The notes under the pieces: model-generated
Database searches by the model: none
What the model saw: the letters and a program-made list of their open reading frames with translations, nothing else
What the model was told of the DNA's origin: nothing
Made by a program: the position numbers and the translations under genes
Source of the DNA: JALOLG01 sp963722415
GTDB lineage: Bacteria; Actinomycetota; Acidimicrobiia; Acidimicrobiales; Ilumatobacteraceae
Direction: 5' to 3'
Assembly (NCBI GenBank): GCA_963722415.1
Contig: CAVRNI010000009.1
Location: 1-64,000 of the forward strand
DNA length: 64,000 bases
Shown here: positions 19,499-28,897 of the stretch, one piece after another
How positions within the stretch are numbered: the stretch's first letter is position 1
Layout: every line of letters begins with the position of its first letter

Positions 19499-21546
19499 GA
19501 TGGTCGGGCGATCGACAGCAACGCCGGCCCGAGCCACCGATCCGTCAGATCGAACGCCGCCTCCGGCGTCCAATGCATGCCGTCCGGTCGCGCGGTCTGG
19601 CTGGTGACGAGGCCGTTGGCTTCGACCCACGCCCGTAGATCGAGCATCCGCACGCCGCCGCCCGCCGCCGCCAGTCGCTGCATCACGTCGTCGACGATGG
19701 CACGTCGTTCGGCGTAGTCCGGCATCGTCTCCCGACCGAGCCAGAACGGATCGACCAGCGGACCCCGCACGAAGACGGCGGTCGCACCGGATGCCGTCAC
19801 CAGCTCGGCGATCTGCGCGTAGTCCTCGTTGAGCCGCTGCTGGTACGCGGCGTCGAAGGGGTCGAGGGTGCCCTCCTCGTCCGACCACTTCCGATCCTCC
19901 AGGTCGCGCCGCGCGCACAAGAGCATGACCACCTCGGGACGGAACTCGTCCAGCGTGTCGGGCAGCACGTGCCCGAGGAGCTGGTCGCAGCTCTCGGCGA
20001 ACGGCACGTCGCCGTCGGTCGCCACCTCGCCGCCACGCACGAAGCCGCACCCCGGCGACACCACCAGGCGGACGTCCGCGAGTGTCGGGTGGGCGCCGGC
20101 CCACCCGGCGAGCCCAACGCCGAGCGCTTCGGCCGTCGAGTCGCCGACCATGAGCACGCGCACCGGCCCGGTCGGCGCCGGTTCGCTGCCTGTGGCATCC
20201 GGCAACGTCGTGATCACCGTCGCCGGCCGCTCGACGCCGGACACCGAATCTGTGGGAGCCGTCGGCTCGACCGGTACCGGAATGCTCGTCGCGGCCGATC
20301 GTGTGGCGATCGTCGACTCGACCGTTTCGGGAGGCGGTGTCGGCGCGGCGGGTTGGGTCGTCGACACCCTGGCGACCAGCGCCGCGATGTCGTCCGGCGC
20401 CGCCCGCCAGTAGTCGTCGGCGATCGTCACGGGGACGAGGATCGCCGCGAGGGCGACGGCCATGGTGGCGACGGCTGCGCCGGCGAGCGTCGGTCGCGGC
20501 CGCCAGTCGGCGCGCCGGATCGGGCGCTCGATCAAGACGAATGACAACGTGGCAGCGAGAAGCGTCAATGCCACCCGGAGCCCGAGCAACGCCGGACCGC
20601 TGAGACCGGTGCGGGCCTCGTCGAGGATCACGTAGATCGGCCAGTGGTAGAGGTAGACGCCATAGCTGATGCGACCCAGGCCGACGAGCGGGGCGAGGGC
20701 GAGCAGGCCGCGCAGCCTTCCGGGCGCCTGGAGACCGGCGATCAGCAGCGCGCTCGCCGCGCCGATGAGCGGCAACCCGCCGCGATACATCAGGCCACCG
20801 TCGGCCGGGAGCAGGATCGCGGCCAGCACCAGCACGCCCAGGGCCAGGGGCACGAGGCGCGCCGAGGATCCTCCGAGTGACCTCCCGGTGAGCGCGACCG
20901 CCAGCCACGCACCGAACAGGATCTCGGCGAGGCGGGCCGGCGTCGCCCAGTAGGCGGCATCGCTCCCCCAGACGAACGCGATCAACGGTGCGGCCACCAC
21001 CGCCGCAACCGTCAGACCAGTGAGCCAGCCCATGAGTCGGTCGCGACGCCGAGTCGCGAGCCAGCCGAACACGAACGGCCACATCCAGTAGAACTGCTCC
21101 TCGATGGCCAGCGACCAGTAGTGCTCGAGCGGCGACCGCTGCCCTCCCACGGTGGCGAGCACCTCGGTGTAGCTGTCGTCGGACGCGAGGAGCACCCAGT
21201 TCTGGACCTGGAACGCAGCGCCGAGCAGATCGCGTTGGAGGTTGGCCACGCCGTCGAGCAACCCGTACCTCGAGCAGAGCGCCACACCGAGGATGCACAC
21301 GGCGCTGGCCGGGAGCAGCCGGCGGGCGCGACGGGCGAGGAACGCGCCGGCGCGAACCGAACCGGTGGCGTTCGATTCGGCGAGCAGCAGGCTCGTGATG
21401 AGGTAGCCCGACAGCGTGAAGAAGATGGAGACGCCGATGTAGCCGCCACGCATCCACTCGACACCGCCGTGGAACAACAGCACCATCGCGACGGCCACGG
21501 CCCGAACACCGTCGAGCGCCGGTTGGTAAGCGAGCCGCGGCTTCAT
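19495..21546 (-). CDS. Acyltransferase 3 (OafA-like) with C-terminal SGNH domain
   Basis: Second O-acyltransferase-SGNH protein in the cluster, 683 residues and intact. Motifs: YQPALDGVRAVAVAMVLLFH, GGYIGVSIFFTLSGYLIT, SLAIEEQFYWMWPFVF, about ten membrane helices, a Pro/Thr-rich linker (~400-450), then a full SGNH domain: RVLMVGDSTAEALGVGL, a glycine block near GCGFVRGGE, LLCARRDLED, and RPDGMHWTPEAAFDLTD (Asp-x-x-His). Family knowledge: the membrane half hands an acyl group to the SGNH half, which esterifies envelope glycans. ATG 21546 overlaps the stop of the GT39-like gene and its own stop overlaps the GT4 start, so three genes are coupled. Confidence 0.93.
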   Translation of the reverse strand: MKPRLAYQPALDGVRAVAVAMVLLFHGGVEWMRGGYIGVSIFFTLSGYLITSLLLAESNATGSVRAGAFLARRARRLLPASAVCILGVALCSRYGLLDGVANLQRDLLGAAFQVQNWVLLASDDSYTEVLATVGGQRSPLEHYWSLAIEEQFYWMWPFVFGWLATRRRDRLMGWLTGLTVAAVVAAPLIAFVWGSDAAYWATPARLAEILFGAWLAVALTGRSLGGSSARLVPLALGVLVLAAILLPADGGLMYRGGLPLIGAASALLIAGLQAPGRLRGLLALAPLVGLGRISYGVYLYHWPIYVILDEARTGLSGPALLGLRVALTLLAATLSFVLIERPIRRADWRPRPTLAGAAVATMAVALAAILVPVTIADDYWRAAPDDIAALVARVSTTQPAAPTPPPETVESTIATRSAATSIPVPVEPTAPTDSVSGVERPATVITTLPDATGSEPAPTGPVRVLMVGDSTAEALGVGLAGWAGAHPTLADVRLVVSPGCGFVRGGEVATDGDVPFAESCDQLLGHVLPDTLDEFRPEVVMLLCARRDLEDRKWSDEEGTLDPFDAAYQQRLNEDYAQIAELVTASGATAVFVRGPLVDPFWLGRETMPDYAERRAIVDDVMQRLAAAGGGVRMLDLRAWVEANGLVTSQTARPDGMHWTPEAAFDLTDRWLGPALLSIARPS

Positions 21547-22802
21547 GTCGCCGCTTCCCGCTTCCCGGCCATCGAGACCAGCGCGACCGCCGCGAAGACG
21601 ATGACGACGGGCTCCATCGGCGAGCGAATTCGGTGGGCGCCGTAGAACAGGACGGTCGTGATCGCCACGCTGATCACTGGCGTCAACAGCACCCATCGCA
21701 CGGGTCCGGTCACGCGTCGGACCCCGATCGCGGCAAGCACCGCCATCACCCACCAGCTGACGACACCGCTCCACGACGCCCAGCGGTAGCGCTCCTCACC
21801 CACGTCACCATCGACCTGGGTGCCGATCCCGACGACGTCGAGCACACGCCCGACGCGAGCGGCGACGATCAGCGGGAGGCGTTCCACGTGATGCGCGGCG
21901 TAGGAGACCGCCAGCCGCCGCTGACGTGCCGATCGAACGCCCGGATCCTCGCCGGGCGGTGCTCCCTCCTCGATGAGGCACAGCAATGACCACCCTCCGA
22001 TACCGGAACCGTAGTAGGCGTCATCGCAATTGGCGCCGTACAACGTGGTGCCATCGTTGGTGGTCAGCAGCACCGGCCGCTCGAAGCGCACGAGATTCGC
22101 GCCGACCCAGGGCGCGAGCACGACGGCCGTGCCACAGCACAACAGCACGACGATGCGCATCCGATTCTGGCGGACGGCCGCCGGCGACGTCCGCCACACG
22201 ACGATCGCGAGCAGCGGGACGAGGAGCACCAGCTCGCTGCGCGTCAACGCGGCCAGACCGATCGCCGCGCCGCACGCGAGCGAACGCGCCACGAACGCGG
22301 CACGATCGCCGTCGACCAGGTCGAGCGCCAGCCAGAGGGCCACGACCACCAACAGAGCCGCCGGCGCCTCCGACATCACGAGGCTGTCGTTCATCCACAG
22401 GTTCGGGTAGATCGCGGCGAGCCCGGCGGCAACCACGCCCGCCCACCACCCACCGACGCGACGGGCGAGCAGTGCGACGGCGACGACCACCGCGATCCCG
22501 ACCACGGTCATCACCGTCCGCTGCCAACGGACCGGATCGTCCATCCAACTCACCGGTGCCAGGAGCAGCGGCGTGAGCGGACCGTGCTCGGCCGTTGGTC
22601 CGCCGTAGAAGAAGTCGACGAAACCGTCGCCATCGGCGAGTTTCACGGCCTGGCCGCTGTACCAGTACGAGTCGTTCAGGCGAAGATCCTGGTCCCATTT
22701 CGACACCAGCATCGCGATCCGCACGCCCGCCGCGAGCGCGATCGCGAGCACGAACCACCGCCGTTGCGGACGCGTCGCCCCAGCCCAGTCGATCGCGGTC
22801 AC
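21543..22802 (-). CDS. GT39/ArnT-like membrane glycosyltransferase
   Basis: The 419-residue product has about ten hydrophobic segments. The first outside loop has the acidic pair LNDSYWYSGQAVKLADGDGF (metal and lipid-sugar contact in GT-C enzymes), then GPLTPLLLAP, and AAIYPNLWMNDSLVMSEAPA, a conserved GT39-like helix. A later NCDDAYYGSGIGGW-x-LLC segment is shared with the middle module of the divergent 1385-residue protein (NCDEVYNGRLIGFWSFDC), so the two are paralogous. GTG start at 22802 and coupling to the next gene by an ATGA overlap. It probably transfers a sugar from a polyprenyl phosphate to the glycan that the two downstream genes act on. Confidence 0.82.
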   Translation of the reverse strand: MTAIDWAGATRPQRRWFVLAIALAAGVRIAMLVSKWDQDLRLNDSYWYSGQAVKLADGDGFVDFFYGGPTAEHGPLTPLLLAPVSWMDDPVRWQRTVMTVVGIAVVVAVALLARRVGGWWAGVVAAGLAAIYPNLWMNDSLVMSEAPAALLVVVALWLALDLVDGDRAAFVARSLACGAAIGLAALTRSELVLLVPLLAIVVWRTSPAAVRQNRMRIVVLLCCGTAVVLAPWVGANLVRFERPVLLTTNDGTTLYGANCDDAYYGSGIGGWSLLCLIEEGAPPGEDPGVRSARQRRLAVSYAAHHVERLPLIVAARVGRVLDVVGIGTQVDGDVGEERYRWASWSGVVSWWVMAVLAAIGVRRVTGPVRWVLLTPVISVAITTVLFYGAHRIRSPMEPVVIVFAAVALVSMAGKREAAT

Positions 22803-22846
22803 GGGGCGTCACGCTAGTGATGCCGGACCCCGTCGAGGACGACCTC

Positions 22847-22852
22847 TACACT
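22847..22852 (+). promoter_or_regulatory. Putative -10 element TACACT for the large membrane protein
   Basis: TACACT ends ten bases before the GTG at 22863. The 60-base gap (22803-22862) must hold promoters for both divergent operons. No -35 is clear. Confidence 0.35.
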
Positions 22853-22862
22853 CGCTGCCGTT

Positions 22863-25800
22863 GTGAGCGAAGCCCTGCCGGCGACGGAGCCAGCAACCCT
22901 GTCGACGTCAGGCACGAGGTCGTTTCGCACGCCGCGAGCGGGTCCCGGGGCGACGCTCCGGAATGCTGCGCTGGCGGGGATGTGCGGGCTCGCCCTGCTG
23001 GCAGCCCGCGTTGCCGAGGCGACCGGTCGGCTCGAATCGGGCCTGAGCGGTCGTCTGCTCGCCCGGCTCGACGTGGCGGCGACGGTGATCGTGGTGGTGG
23101 CGATCGCGGCCGCCGCGCGGCCGTTCGTGGCCGCCTACCTCGATCGACGCAACCGGCCGTCGTACGCCGCGTACGTACGCGCGTGGCTCGTACCCATGTA
23201 CGCCCTGTGGATCCCGATCGTCGTCGTCAACGAGGCGATGGTCGGCCCCGGGACCGGCCCGCGCAAGCTGCTGCTCACTGCGGTCCTGTTCCGCGATCCG
23301 CGGTCATCGCCGCCGATACCGGGGCTCGGGATCGGGCTGGTGTTGTTCGTCGTCGCCACCGCGGTGCTCGTGCTGCCCGCGATCGGCCGGATCACCGGCG
23401 TGCTGTTCCGCGGGCGAGGCGGACGCACGGCGTTGTTGCGCCTGTCCGGTGTCCTCGTCGTCACGGGGATCGCTGTTCGTGCAGTGCTCGTCGCGGTCGG
23501 GTCGACCGAGCCGCTCGGTGCGTTGTCGTGGTTGCCGGCTCATCTCGACTCGTTCGGAGCGGCGGTCGCGATCGTGACGCTGCACGAGTCGGGCTGGTTC
23601 GCAGCTCGGCGGCACACCGTGCGCGTGGCGGGACTTCTCGCGATCACGACGTTCGCAGTGGCCGCCCTCGTCGCCGGCCTCCCCCGCGCCCTCCTCGTCA
23701 CCGATGGGCGCGACCTCCAGGTTCGGGCCGTTCTCTACGTCGTCATCGCCGCCGCGGTGACGGTCGTTGCCGTCACCGTCCGCACGGTCCCTCGGCGCTC
23801 GACGATCGCGCTCGCGTTCGCGGCGCCTGGGCTCGTGCTGGCCCACGAGATGTCGTTCATCGCCCTCGCCCGCCAGTACCGCGAGGGAATCGACGAGGGC
23901 GCGCTCGGCGGGCTCCGTCTCGAGGGACCGTGGTCGCCCATCTGGCTGTGGTCGGCGTGCGTCGCCGCCGGCATCGGCGTGGCGCTCACCACCTGCGTGC
24001 TCGTGCCCCTGCGACGGGTCGCGACAGGACGGTGGCCGTCGAACCCGTACCCGGTCGCGTTGAGCGCGGTCGTGGCCGGAGGATTCCTCGTGCGGGTTGC
24101 GACGTGGCTGACGATCGCGCCACAGAAGACCGACGGCGGGGATCCGCTCTTCTACCACGTCACGGCCAACACGATCGCCCGTGGTCGGGGATTCCCGGAG
24201 CCCTTGAACTGGCTCGACTCGGCCACCCAGATCCCGAGCGCGGTGCACGGACCGCTGTACCCGGTGGTGCTGTCGATCTCGTCGCGACTGGGCGGCACGA
24301 CGTATGTCGACCACAAGTTCGTGTCGATCCTGATCGGCTCCGCCACCGTGTTGGTGATCGCGCTCGTCGCCGAACACATCGGCGGCAAGCGGGCCGCCAT
24401 CGCGGCCGGCGCGCTGGGCGCCGTCTACCCGAACCTGTGGTTGATCGACAGCCTGCTGTTCCCGGAAGGCCTGTTCGCGCTGCTCACCACGTCATGCGTC
24501 CTCATCGCCTATCGATGGCGTGATCGCCCCACGCTCGCACGCGCCGCGCTCATCGGCGGCCTGATCGGACTGTCGGGCCTGACGCGCGGCGAGGGGATCC
24601 TCCTGGGGATCATCCTGGCGATGCCGTGGATGCTGCGGCATCGCCAGCTGTCGCTACCCGACCGATGGCGCCATCTCGCCGTCGCTGGTGCGACATGCCT
24701 GCTCGTGCTGGCGCCGTGGACGATCCGCAACGTGCGAACGTTCGAGGACTTCGTGGCGCTGTCGACGAACATCAACGAAGTCATCACGTACGCCAACTGT
24801 GACGAGGTGTACAACGGGCGGCTGATCGGCTTCTGGAGCTTCGACTGCCAGGAGAGCTACCGAGCCGAGTTCGGCGATCCGCCGGGCGACGAGTCGCAGG
24901 AGGCCACGTTCTGGCGTGAGCGGGGCCTCGACTACGCCCGTGACCACATCGACGAGGTCCCCAAGATCGTCGCGATCCGTGTCCTGCGCCAATGGGAACT
25001 GTTCCGGCCGTGGCAGACGATCGACTTCTCGACGATCGAGAACCGCGACAAGGACTCCGCCGCGCTCGGACTCGGCATGTACTACGTGCTCGCGGCGGGA
25101 GCCATCGCCGGCGCGATCATGCTGCGCCGACGCGGCGTGCCGCTGCTGCCGCTCGGCGCCCAGGTCCTCAGCGTCACGCTGACCGCCGCGTACGCGTACG
25201 GCACGGTTCGCTTCCGCGCGCCCGTCGAACCGGTGCTGTGCATCCTCGCGGGCGTCGCCGCGGTGCCGCTCATCACGCGCGCCTGGCGATGGGCGATGCC
25301 CCCCGACGTGCCCGTCGACGAGATCCCCGTCGAGGATCCGACGGCGTTCGTGCTCGGCGGATCTCGCGGCTTGCGCCGGCGCGCCAAGGGTGCCCGAGGC
25401 AACTGGCTCGGGATCGGGATCGTCGGTCTCGCCGTGGCGATCCCCTTGCGGGGGCTGTTCGTGACCACCGGAGGCACGATGGAAGAGGGCTTCATGCTCT
25501 ACTTCCCGGAGCGGATGTGGGACGGCGACGTGCCGAACGTCGACTTCTTGCACCTGTACGGCCCGGGCGCGCTGCACGTCCTGATGGGCTGGTTCAAGGT
25601 GTTCGGCTTCACGCTCGGTGCCGAGCGGACGTTCGGGCTGCTGCAGCACCTCGGGATCATCTTCGGTCTCTACGCCCTCGCCCACGCGTGGGGCCGCGCC
25701 GCGGCGACCGCGGTGGCGACGCTTTCGACGCTGCTGATCCTCACCCCGATCGGCCTCACCGCGATGGCGTGGAACGGCGGGCTCGCGCTCACGCTCTGGA

Positions 25801-27020
25801 GCGCCGTGTTCGGGGTGCGCGCCGTGTACCTGAGCGAGCCCGCGGCGCGGCGCAACGCGTGGGTCATCTCCGGCGTGCTGGCCGGGCTGGCGCTGACCTA
25901 CCGACCTGATCTCGTGATCGCCGTCGGGCTCGTGATGGCATGGCTGCTCTGGCACCATCGAGCGGCGCGACGGCCGGTGCTCGTCGGCGCACTCATCGGC
26001 GCGATCCCGATGTGGGTGCACGTGGCCATCGCCGGTCCCCGCGCCGCCTTCGAGGGGATGTTCGTCGATCCGGTGTTCAACCTCCGTGGCGGGCGCGAGC
26101 TACCACGGCCGCCGAGCTGGGACCGTCTCGACGGCGCGCTCCAGGCGATCGCCGAACAGGTGCCACCGTGGTGGAGGGTGCCGCACTTCTCGGCCAGCGC
26201 TTCGCTGTTCCTCTGGTTCTGGGCGATGTTGCTGATCACCGCCGGGCTGGTCGTGCTCGCGGCGTGGCTCTCTCGGCGGTCCGGCCACGCACCGCGGATC
26301 ACCGCCCTCATGGTCGGTTCCCTCGTCGCCATCGGCATCGTGCCGCAAGCGATGCAACGACCCGACTCGACCCACCTGGCGTGGGTGACGTGCATCTCGT
26401 TTCCGCTGGCGGTCGTCGCCATCGTCGAGCTCGTCCGCCTGCGGCGGCCGACCTCGCATCCCCGTCGCCGGCTCACGGTCGGCGTGTCACTCGTCGCCGT
26501 GCTGATGTTGGTCGTGGCGCCGCTCTTCACGTTCCGCTACTACCTGAGCTCGGCGCGGGTGTCGATCGGCGATCTCCCCGGGGCGTTTCCCGTCGAGCGC
26601 GACGGGAGGCGGTTCTACCTCGGCGACACCAGGCCGTGGCGGGCGAGCCGCGACGTGATCGCGATGCTCGACGAGCTGGCGCAGCCGGGCGAGCGGCTGC
26701 TCGTCGGGCCCCAGGACCTGCGCCGCACGTGGTACAGCGACGTGTTCTTCTACTGGATGTTCCCCGAGCTCGAGCCGGCGACGTACTTCATCGAGATGGA
26801 TCCCGGGTTGGCGAACGAGGAAGGGTCGAGCCTCGCCGACGACGTCGCATCCGCCGACTGGGTGATCCTCACCGGCTTCTGGAACGGCTGGCGCGAGCCG
26901 AACACGTCGATGGAGTTCGGATCCGACGCGCCGAACGACGTGATCAGCAGCCAATTCTGCGAGGTTGGCTCGTTCGAGGAGGGCCTGATCGTGCTCTATC
27001 ACCGCTGCGCCGATTCCTGA
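22863..27020 (+). CDS. Three-module membrane protein: acyltransferase-like region plus two GT-C domains
   Basis: 1385 residues with an intact frame. Residues 1-395 are a multi-helix region resembling the later part of acyltransferase-3 proteins (RAWLVPMYALWIPIVVVNEA, LPAHLDSFGAAVAIVTL) but without the N-terminal catalytic-His segment. Residues ~400-830 are a GT39/ArnT-like module (GGDPLFYHVTANTIARGRGF, GAVYPNLWLIDSLLFPEGLF, NCDEVYNGRLIGFWSFDC). Residues ~850-1385 are a second, different GT-C module (TMEEGFMLYFPERMWDGDVP, LHLYGPGALHVLMGWFKVFG) with a C-terminal outside domain. One gene thus seems to hold two membrane glycosyltransferases. It is divergent from the GT39-like/acyltransferase/GT4 operon. 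Module assignment is by eye; the N-terminal call is the weakest. Confidence 0.75.
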   Translation: MSEALPATEPATLSTSGTRSFRTPRAGPGATLRNAALAGMCGLALLAARVAEATGRLESGLSGRLLARLDVAATVIVVVAIAAAARPFVAAYLDRRNRPSYAAYVRAWLVPMYALWIPIVVVNEAMVGPGTGPRKLLLTAVLFRDPRSSPPIPGLGIGLVLFVVATAVLVLPAIGRITGVLFRGRGGRTALLRLSGVLVVTGIAVRAVLVAVGSTEPLGALSWLPAHLDSFGAAVAIVTLHESGWFAARRHTVRVAGLLAITTFAVAALVAGLPRALLVTDGRDLQVRAVLYVVIAAAVTVVAVTVRTVPRRSTIALAFAAPGLVLAHEMSFIALARQYREGIDEGALGGLRLEGPWSPIWLWSACVAAGIGVALTTCVLVPLRRVATGRWPSNPYPVALSAVVAGGFLVRVATWLTIAPQKTDGGDPLFYHVTANTIARGRGFPEPLNWLDSATQIPSAVHGPLYPVVLSISSRLGGTTYVDHKFVSILIGSATVLVIALVAEHIGGKRAAIAAGALGAVYPNLWLIDSLLFPEGLFALLTTSCVLIAYRWRDRPTLARAALIGGLIGLSGLTRGEGILLGIILAMPWMLRHRQLSLPDRWRHLAVAGATCLLVLAPWTIRNVRTFEDFVALSTNINEVITYANCDEVYNGRLIGFWSFDCQESYRAEFGDPPGDESQEATFWRERGLDYARDHIDEVPKIVAIRVLRQWELFRPWQTIDFSTIENRDKDSAALGLGMYYVLAAGAIAGAIMLRRRGVPLLPLGAQVLSVTLTAAYAYGTVRFRAPVEPVLCILAGVAAVPLITRAWRWAMPPDVPVDEIPVEDPTAFVLGGSRGLRRRAKGARGNWLGIGIVGLAVAIPLRGLFVTTGGTMEEGFMLYFPERMWDGDVPNVDFLHLYGPGALHVLMGWFKVFGFTLGAERTFGLLQHLGIIFGLYALAHAWGRAAATAVATLSTLLILTPIGLTAMAWNGGLALTLWSAVFGVRAVYLSEPAARRNAWVISGVLAGLALTYRPDLVIAVGLVMAWLLWHHRAARRPVLVGALIGAIPMWVHVAIAGPRAAFEGMFVDPVFNLRGGRELPRPPSWDRLDGALQAIAEQVPPWWRVPHFSASASLFLWFWAMLLITAGLVVLAAWLSRRSGHAPRITALMVGSLVAIGIVPQAMQRPDSTHLAWVTCISFPLAVVAIVELVRLRRPTSHPRRRLTVGVSLVAVLMLVVAPLFTFRYYLSSARVSIGDLPGAFPVERDGRRFYLGDTRPWRASRDVIAMLDELAQPGERLLVGPQDLRRTWYSDVFFYWMFPELEPATYFIEMDPGLANEEGSSLADDVASADWVILTGFWNGWREPNTSMEFGSDAPNDVISSQFCEVGSFEEGLIVLYHRCADS

Positions 27021-27091
27021 CCACCCTGGCCTCGCCACGCCGGGGTGTGCCATCATCTCGCCGGGGCCTTGACGGAAATCCGGAGGAATGA

Positions 27092-27987
27092 ATGAACGTC
27101 ACTCGAAGAATGATCGCCATCCCTGTCGCCGTCGTGATGACTGCGGGGATCGGTGCAGGAGCATTCGCGGTCGGACTCATCGCCGCGCAAGACGTCCCCG
27201 AGGCGGTCACACAGGACACCACGTTCTTTGTGACGATGGATGGTCAGCAGGAGTTCTCGGCCGGCGGCGTGGCCGGCGCCGGCGACCTCGACGGGACCGG
27301 TAACGCACAGATCACGATCGACACGGCGACCGACGAGGTGTGCGTCGACGTCGTGTTCACCAACGTCGACCCGATCCAGTTGATGCACATCCACCGCGGT
27401 GCGGCAGGAGTCAACGGTCCGGTCGTCGTCGACTTCGCACCCACCCCGGGTCCGGGACCGTTCGACATCTGCGTCACGTCCACCAGCGCGTTGACCGACG
27501 AGATCGCGGCGAACCCGCTCGGCTTCTACCTGAACGCCCACACGACACCGTTCCCGGCTGGCGCGGTCAGGGGTCAGCTGCAGCCATTGGCCGAAATGTC
27601 ACCCAGATCCTGCCGACACCAGTTCGGGTGTACGACTCCCGGCTGCCGAACTCGCTCGGCACCCCGGCGCTCGAGTCGAACTCGACCACCGTCGTCGACC
27701 TGACCCCACCAGGCGTTGGTTCCATGCCGCCAGGTGCGATTGCGGCGCTCGTCAACATCACTGCCACTGACGTGCGTGCGGCCGGCTTCGCGACCGTGTA
27801 CTCGAACCTGCTCGCAGCGCCGCCCGACTCCAGCACGATCAACTGGAACGGCCACGACGTCGCGATCACGACCACGGTCAAGGTCGACCCCGCCACGGGC
27901 AACGTGAAGGTCACGATCGGCCCCGACGGTGGCACCGACCTCATCATCGACGTGCTCGGCTACTTCGGTAGCGGCGGGCTGATCTAG
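27092..27987 (+). CDS. Secreted CHRD-domain protein with C-terminal 'VYDSR' domain (one frameshift)
   Basis: ATG 27092 follows GGAGG at 27082-27086. Residues 8-30 form a signal/anchor segment. A CHRD domain follows (FFVTMDGQQEFSAGGVAGAG, IQLMHIHRGAAGVNGPVVVD, LNAHTTPFPAGAVRGQL). A missing base around 27589-27599 moves the frame. The second part reads LPTPVRVYDSR, then VVDLTPP, AALVNITATDV and DLIIDVLGYFG, a beta-domain often repeated in surface proteins of acidimicrobial actinobacteria. Corrected length is about 298 residues. CHRD proteins are extracellular and of unclear biochemical role. If the indel were real, only the CHRD half would be made. A strong hairpin terminator follows at 28003. 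Confidence 0.8.
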
Positions 27988-28002
27988 AACCGCTGACCGA
28001 TA

Positions 28003-28031
28003 CCCCGTGGAGGGCCAATCCCTCCACGGGG
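28003..28031 (+). terminator. Rho-independent-type terminator after the CHRD gene
   Basis: A perfect 12-bp stem (28003-28014 with 28020-28031) with loop CCAAT, starting 16 bases after the stop and followed by TTCT. The short T tract is typical for high-GC genomes. Confidence 0.85.
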
Positions 28032-28053
28032 TTCTACCCGAGCACCATCTCTC

Positions 28054-28103
28054 GGACAGTCCGAATCGGCGCGCCGACGTCGGTGCACTGATTCGGACTG
28101 TCC
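28054..28103 (-). terminator. Hairpin serving the dprE2 end (convergent side)
   Basis: GGACAGTCCGAATC (28054-28067) is an exact inverted copy of GATTCGGACTGTCC (28090-28103), a 14-bp stem. The 22-base loop contains a further palindrome CCGACGTCGG. It begins 18 bases past the dprE2 stop on the minus strand and is distinct from the terminator at 28003. Confidence 0.75.
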
Positions 28104-28120
28104 GGATCTGTGCGCGGGCG

Positions 28121-28882
28121 TCAGCGCAGGGGCATCCGCCGCCAGACCGGCCCCGGCAGGTGGCGGAACACGGCGAACACGACGCGCAACGCGCCCGGCA
28201 CCCAGATCGTCCGGCGGCCAGCACGCAGGCCCTTGACGACGGCCGCCGCGACCGCGTCCGGCGTGGTGGCCATCGGGGCGGGGTCGAGTCCGGCGGTCAT
28301 CGCCGAGGCGACGAAGCCCGGGCGGACGACGAGCACGCGCGCGCCGCTGCCGGCGAGCGAGTCGCCGAGGCCCTGGGCGAAGGCGTCGAGGCCGGCCTTC
28401 GACGACCCGTAGACGAAGTTCGCCCTGCGGACCCGCTCACCGGCGACGCTCGAGAGCACGACCAGGTCGCCGTGGCCCTGCGCCCGGAGGCGAGCGGCCA
28501 CCGCCAGCCCGACGCTCACCGCTCCCGAGTAGTTCGTGGTCACCGCGGCCGCGGCGGCGACCGGATCGGCGTCGAACGTCGCCTGGTCGCCGAGCACGCC
28601 GAACGCGAGCACCACGACATCGAGGTCGCCGAACCGCTCGGCCAGATCGTCGACGAACCCTGGGTGCGAGGCCACGTCGTTCGCCTCGAACGCCACGACC
28701 GAGACCTCGGCCGGGCCGAGCGCGAGCGCGTCGGCGGCCTCGAGACCGGCCTTCGTGTCACGGCACGCCAGCACGACGTGACGGGTTGCCGGTCCGCTGA
28801 GCGCCCTGGCGATGGCCAGGCCGATGTCGCTGGTGCCTCCCAGCACCACGATCGTCTGCGGTTCGTCGAGCGCGTTGCGCAT
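28121..28882 (-). CDS. dprE2: Decaprenylphospho-2-keto-erythro-pentofuranose reductase (DprE2-like SDR)
   Basis: Second half of the DPR-to-DPA epimerisation: it reduces the 2-keto sugar lipid with NAD(P)H, giving decaprenyl-phospho-arabinose. The 253-residue SDR has GGTSDIG (15-21), SSVAGERVRRANF with Ser144/145, and the YxxxK pair Tyr158-Lys162. The C terminus has the DprE2-like basic, hydrophobic ending (WVPGALRVVFAVFRHLPGPVWRR) that places it at the membrane. It follows dprE1 by 15 bases, the same order as in mycobacteria (Rv3790-Rv3791). No frame problem. Confidence 0.92.
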   Translation of the reverse strand: MRNALDEPQTIVVLGGTSDIGLAIARALSGPATRHVVLACRDTKAGLEAADALALGPAEVSVVAFEANDVASHPGFVDDLAERFGDLDVVVLAFGVLGDQATFDADPVAAAAAVTTNYSGAVSVGLAVAARLRAQGHGDLVVLSSVAGERVRRANFVYGSSKAGLDAFAQGLGDSLAGSGARVLVVRPGFVASAMTAGLDPAPMATTPDAVAAAVVKGLRAGRRTIWVPGALRVVFAVFRHLPGPVWRRMPLR

Positions 28883-28897
28883 GCTGGAATGCTCCGA

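Noticed and set aside
18719..21457. 912-residue minus-strand reading frame
   Set aside because: Most of it is a low-complexity Arg/Ala shadow of the acyltransferase-SGNH gene; only its last ~250 residues are real, as the N-terminal part of the GT4 gene.
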